DNA of 8,454 nt, taken from contig JAEZDR010000086.1 in assembly GCA_023433265.1 (NCBI GenBank), forward strand, positions 1 to 8,454. The letters are read 5' to 3'. Positions 5,879-8,454 of the stretch are shown here, piece by piece (the first letter of the stretch is position 1; each line of letters opens with the position of its first letter). Below the pieces are notes generated by a model. The model ran no database searches. It had not been told where the DNA came from and saw only the letters and a list, made by a program, of their open reading frames with translations. Source of the DNA: Bacteroidota bacterium (GTDB lineage Bacteria > Bacteroidota > Bacteroidia > Chitinophagales > Chitinophagaceae). A program made the translations under genes and the position numbers.

Positions 5879-7714
5879 TTACTTTAATTCCAGTATAGTT
5901 ATTGACCATGCCGGGGAGCGTATGGGTTCCTGGACTGATACTTCCTGCCCTGATATTACGTCTATAGCACGTGCAGGGCTGCCCGCTACTTCTGCATAGT
6001 TTTTTACGTCGGCTCTTTGCTCTTTATCAGAGGTGTTCATTATGCACATTATCTTCTGCTTGTCGTCGTACCTGAAGTAAACGTACAAGCCATCTTCCGG
6101 TACAAACTGCATGAACTTACCGGTTTTTATAGCAGAAGACTTTTTCCTGAAATTAGCGATCGCTCTTGTATAGTCTTGAATATCCAATTCCTGCGGTGTT
6201 AGGTTAGCACCGGTGAATGCATTCTTTACGTCGCCCTCCCAACCACCTGGAAAATCGAGCCTCACCCATCCGTCGGGGTTCGTAAAACCTTTCATCAACA
6301 CCTCAGTGCCATAGTACATCTGGGGAATGCCCCTCGCGGTTAGCAGCCAGCCAATACCCATGCGCTGCTTGTTTACGTCTTCGCCCACTTCAGAAAAGAA
6401 GCGGCTCTTATCATGGTTGTCAAGAAAGTTTACATTGTTCATCGGGTTCTCGTAAACAAAGTCCTGGCTAAGCGTAGAATATAGTTTGTTGACACCTTCG
6501 GTCCAGCCAAACTTTTCTTTCATGGCAGGAACAATCCCATACATGTTTGTCTGAAAATCTGTAACGCCCGGCAGATTGCTTTTGAAAGGCACATTCATCC
6601 TGTTCCTTGTAAAGTAAGCCTGGCTTGCAGTGCCATGCACCCATGTTTCGCCAAACATGGTAATGGAAGGGTATTCATCCATCAAAGCTTTATTACAACG
6701 GTTCATAAAGTTGAGGTCGTTATAGATGTATGTATCAATCCTCCATCCATCTACGCCAAACTCTTCCACGCTCCATAATGCATGTTGAATAAGGAAATTG
6801 GCAACAAATGGATTCTTGTGATTCATGTCGGGCATTTGTCTTGTGAACCATCCATCGCTCATCCGTTTTTTATCTACTTCACTTCCATAGGGGTCGAATA
6901 ACACCTGGTCTTTATAACTGGTTTGCGTATAGGAAGGCCATTGGTTTAGCCAGTTCTTCATCGGTGGATCCTGAACGGTAAAATGGTAGCTGCCCACATG
7001 GTTGTACACGGCGTCCTGGATGAGTTTCATGCCTCTTTTATGGAGGCTGTCTCCAAGGCGCCTGTATGCATCCGCCCCTCCAAAACGAGGTTCGATGGTG
7101 TAATGGTCAGTAAAAGCATAGCCATGCTCTGTTCTATCCGGCATGTCGTTTTGAATAACGGGTGTTAACCAAAGCGCAGTCACGCCCAGGCGCTGCAGGT
7201 AATCAAGATGTTTGATAATACCCTGTAAGTCGCCACCATGCCTGGCATAGATAGAATCCCTGTCGAGCGACTGGTCGAGCATGTTATCCATACGATCGTT
7301 GTCGGGATTGCCATTGCTAAACCTGTCAGGCATGATGAGGTAAATAAAATCGGAGGAGTTTATACCCTGCGCATAGGTTTTTCCTTTACCCTGCCGGCGA
7401 GCCTTCAAGGGCAGTTGCACGCTGGTTTTGTTGTTAACCATAATCTTAACGTTGCCCGGCTTTGCTGCGGGTGTGATGGTAAGATCCACGAATGCATAAT
7501 GCGGGTTTTCTGCCTTGTGCACCTTGTTCATTACCACGCCCGGGTAGCTCACCGACACGCTGGTGATTTCGCTTTGGTCTTTTGTGTGCAGCATCAGCTG
7601 CAACGAAGTGTTCTTCATGCCCACCCACCAATTGGAGGGATAGACCTTGATTTCCTGCGCCTGCAGGACAAATGTTATAAAGCTGAAAACAGCCAGAAAT
7701 ACAATCCTTATCAT
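5879..7714 (-). CDS. Periplasmic GH13 alpha-glucan hydrolase (cyclomaltodextrinase/neopullulanase-like)
   Basis: Secreted enzyme expected to hydrolyse alpha-1,4 (and possibly alpha-1,6) linkages of maltodextrins, cyclodextrins or pullulan. The 611 residues start with a type I signal peptide (hydrophobic residues about 4-16, likely cut after AQ at 19-20, no lipobox Cys), so periplasmic location is expected. Then come an N-terminal cyclomaltodextrinase-type beta domain (about 21-105), the GH13 barrel (about 120-520), and a C-terminal beta domain (about 525-611). Catalytic regions are intact: region I 'DAVYNH' 234-239, region II 'GWRID' with nucleophile D327, region III 'GETW' with acid/base E356, region IV 'FLDNHD' with D435. 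Region V reads MPDMN (294-298), between the MPKLN of neopullulanases and QPDLN of oligo-1,6-glucosidases. Length and architecture resemble Bacteroides SusA. The ATG at 7714 overlaps the transporter stop by four bases (ATGA), so translation is probably coupled. Exact substrate is not certain. Confidence 0.92.
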   Translation of the reverse strand: MIRIVFLAVFSFITFVLQAQEIKVYPSNWWVGMKNTSLQLMLHTKDQSEITSVSVSYPGVVMNKVHKAENPHYAFVDLTITPAAKPGNVKIMVNNKTSVQLPLKARRQGKGKTYAQGINSSDFIYLIMPDRFSNGNPDNDRMDNMLDQSLDRDSIYARHGGDLQGIIKHLDYLQRLGVTALWLTPVIQNDMPDRTEHGYAFTDHYTIEPRFGGADAYRRLGDSLHKRGMKLIQDAVYNHVGSYHFTVQDPPMKNWLNQWPSYTQTSYKDQVLFDPYGSEVDKKRMSDGWFTRQMPDMNHKNPFVANFLIQHALWSVEEFGVDGWRIDTYIYNDLNFMNRCNKALMDEYPSITMFGETWVHGTASQAYFTRNRMNVPFKSNLPGVTDFQTNMYGIVPAMKEKFGWTEGVNKLYSTLSQDFVYENPMNNVNFLDNHDKSRFFSEVGEDVNKQRMGIGWLLTARGIPQMYYGTEVLMKGFTNPDGWVRLDFPGGWEGDVKNAFTGANLTPQELDIQDYTRAIANFRKKSSAIKTGKFMQFVPEDGLYVYFRYDDKQKIMCIMNTSDKEQRADVKNYAEVAGSPARAIDVISGQEVSVQEPIRSPAWSITILELK

Positions 7715-8454
7715 ACGTATGTAGTGGGGGTTTGTTCGCTCGAAGTTATATCATCAATAATCTGCTCAGCACTATCCTCTTTATGGTCGGTTACAATCAA
7801 ATTAAGTATGCCGGCTATCACCATTGAAATACCACCTACCACAAGAGCATAAATACTTTGATTGTTGAATACATTGGATACAAAAAATCCCAGGATAGCG
7901 GCCGCGACAATTTGTGGAATTACGATAAAGAAATTGAAGACGCCCATGTAGAATCCCATCTTAGTTGCCGGCAAAGCGCCTGCAAGAATGGCGTAAGGCA
8001 TGGTAAGCGTAGAAGCCCATGCAAGACCCACGCAAATCATGGGTGCCAGCAACAAGTTGTGATCTTGAATAAAGAAGATGCTTACCAAACCGGCACCCCC
8101 TATAATAAGGCAAATCATGTGAGTGAATTTTCTTCCTATGCGTGCGGCAAGAACAGGTAACAGGAACGCAGCTATTGCAGACACCCCGTTATAGACCATA
8201 AACATCACACCCACCCAGTCGCCTGCATCCTGGAACGCTTTTGATGTAGTATCAGTGGTGCCATAAGCGTTTTGTGCAACACCCGAGGTAGTGTATATCC
8301 ACATAGCAAAAAAAGCTATCCAGGTAAAGAACTGCACTACGGCTAGTTGCACCATAGTTTTGGGCATAGAGCCAATGCCTCTCATTATTTCTCCAAAGCC
8401 GTGCATAAGGCCGCGGGAGCGTTCTTTTTCTGCTTGCCATTGCTCCATATCGTC
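7711..8454 (-). CDS. MFS sugar transporter, SLC45-like, C-terminal half (5' end off window)
   Basis: Inner-membrane transporter; the frame is open to the right edge and 247 residues are visible, so the ATG at 8448 is probably internal. The visible part begins with a charged cytoplasmic loop (about 1-32, 'MEQWQAEKERSRG') and has six hydrophobic segments (about 34-57, 79-101, 110-127, 133-157, 165-190, 200-221), which match helices 7-12 of a 12-helix MFS protein. 'AARIGRK' after the second segment is the C-half copy of the MFS loop motif, and 'WASTLTMPYAILAGALP' followed by 'MGFYMGVFNFFIVIPQI' resembles SLC45-type proton/sugar symporters (sucrose, maltose). The C-terminal tail is hydrophilic and acidic. 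It lies directly upstream of the GH13 gene with an ATGA overlap, so the simplest reading is uptake of the maltose or short maltodextrins released in the periplasm. Substrate is inferred from the neighbour, not from residues. Confidence 0.85.
   Translation of the reverse strand, partial: DDMEQWQAEKERSRGLMHGFGEIMRGIGSMPKTMVQLAVVQFFTWIAFFAMWIYTTSGVAQNAYGTTDTTSKAFQDAGDWVGVMFMVYNGVSAIAAFLLPVLAARIGRKFTHMICLIIGGAGLVSIFFIQDHNLLLAPMICVGLAWASTLTMPYAILAGALPATKMGFYMGVFNFFIVIPQIVAAAILGFFVSNVFNNQSIYALVVGGISMVIAGILNLIVTDHKEDSAEQIIDDITSSEQTPTTYV

Noticed and set aside
7238..7852. Open frame of 204 codons on the plus strand
   Set aside because: Runs antisense across the N-terminal part of the GH13 gene and the end of the transporter, both with intact motifs. 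The product is His/Val-rich and resembles nothing known.

Overview
The window looks like chromosome of a Bacteroidota bacterium, most likely a Chitinophagaceae-type organism. This rests on Bacteroidota-style promoter boxes (TAnnTTTG, complete upstream of the HAD gene), no recognisable Shine-Dalgarno sequences ahead of the starts, a SusA-like secreted GH13 enzyme beside an SLC45-like sugar transporter, and a Bacteroidota-type hexameric glutamate dehydrogenase. The family placement is inference from overall protein character; no database search was possible.

Layout: (1) positions 1-3461, plus strand: the 3' part of a MuiA/DUF4139-family envelope protein, an L-lactate dehydrogenase, and pheS (phenylalanyl-tRNA synthetase alpha), separated by gaps of about 40-50 bases. 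(2) 3463-3490: a strong bidirectional hairpin terminator between the convergent pheS and gdhA. (3) 3516-4874, minus strand: gdhA, hexameric glutamate dehydrogenase, probably NADP-dependent. (4) 4875-5141: a 267-base divergent intergenic region. It holds a good gdhA promoter (TTTG-N20-TAGCTTTA), an 18-base perfect inverted repeat touching its -33 box, a possible leader hairpin, and a TATCTTTG box for the next gene. (5) 5142-5804, plus strand: an HAD phosphatase closely resembling E. coli HxpB/YniC. (6) 5825-5865: a second bidirectional hairpin between convergent genes. (7) 5879-8454, minus strand: the C-terminal half of an SLC45-like MFS sugar transporter overlapping by 4 bases (ATGA) with a periplasmic GH13 cyclomaltodextrinase/neopullulanase-like enzyme. 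These two form a small alpha-glucan utilisation operon that continues beyond the right edge.

Functionally this is mostly housekeeping and central metabolism: translation (pheS), nitrogen assimilation (gdhA), fermentation (ldh), sugar-phosphate clean-up (hxpB), plus the edge of a maltodextrin locus. I found no CRISPR array, insertion sequence, RNA gene, phage gene or defence system, and nothing that clearly qualifies as a new system. The points most worth a second look are the putative operator and leader structure at gdhA, a SusC-plug-like peptide (LEEVVVTAF) inside the DUF4139 protein, and the very short or absent leader predicted for pheS.
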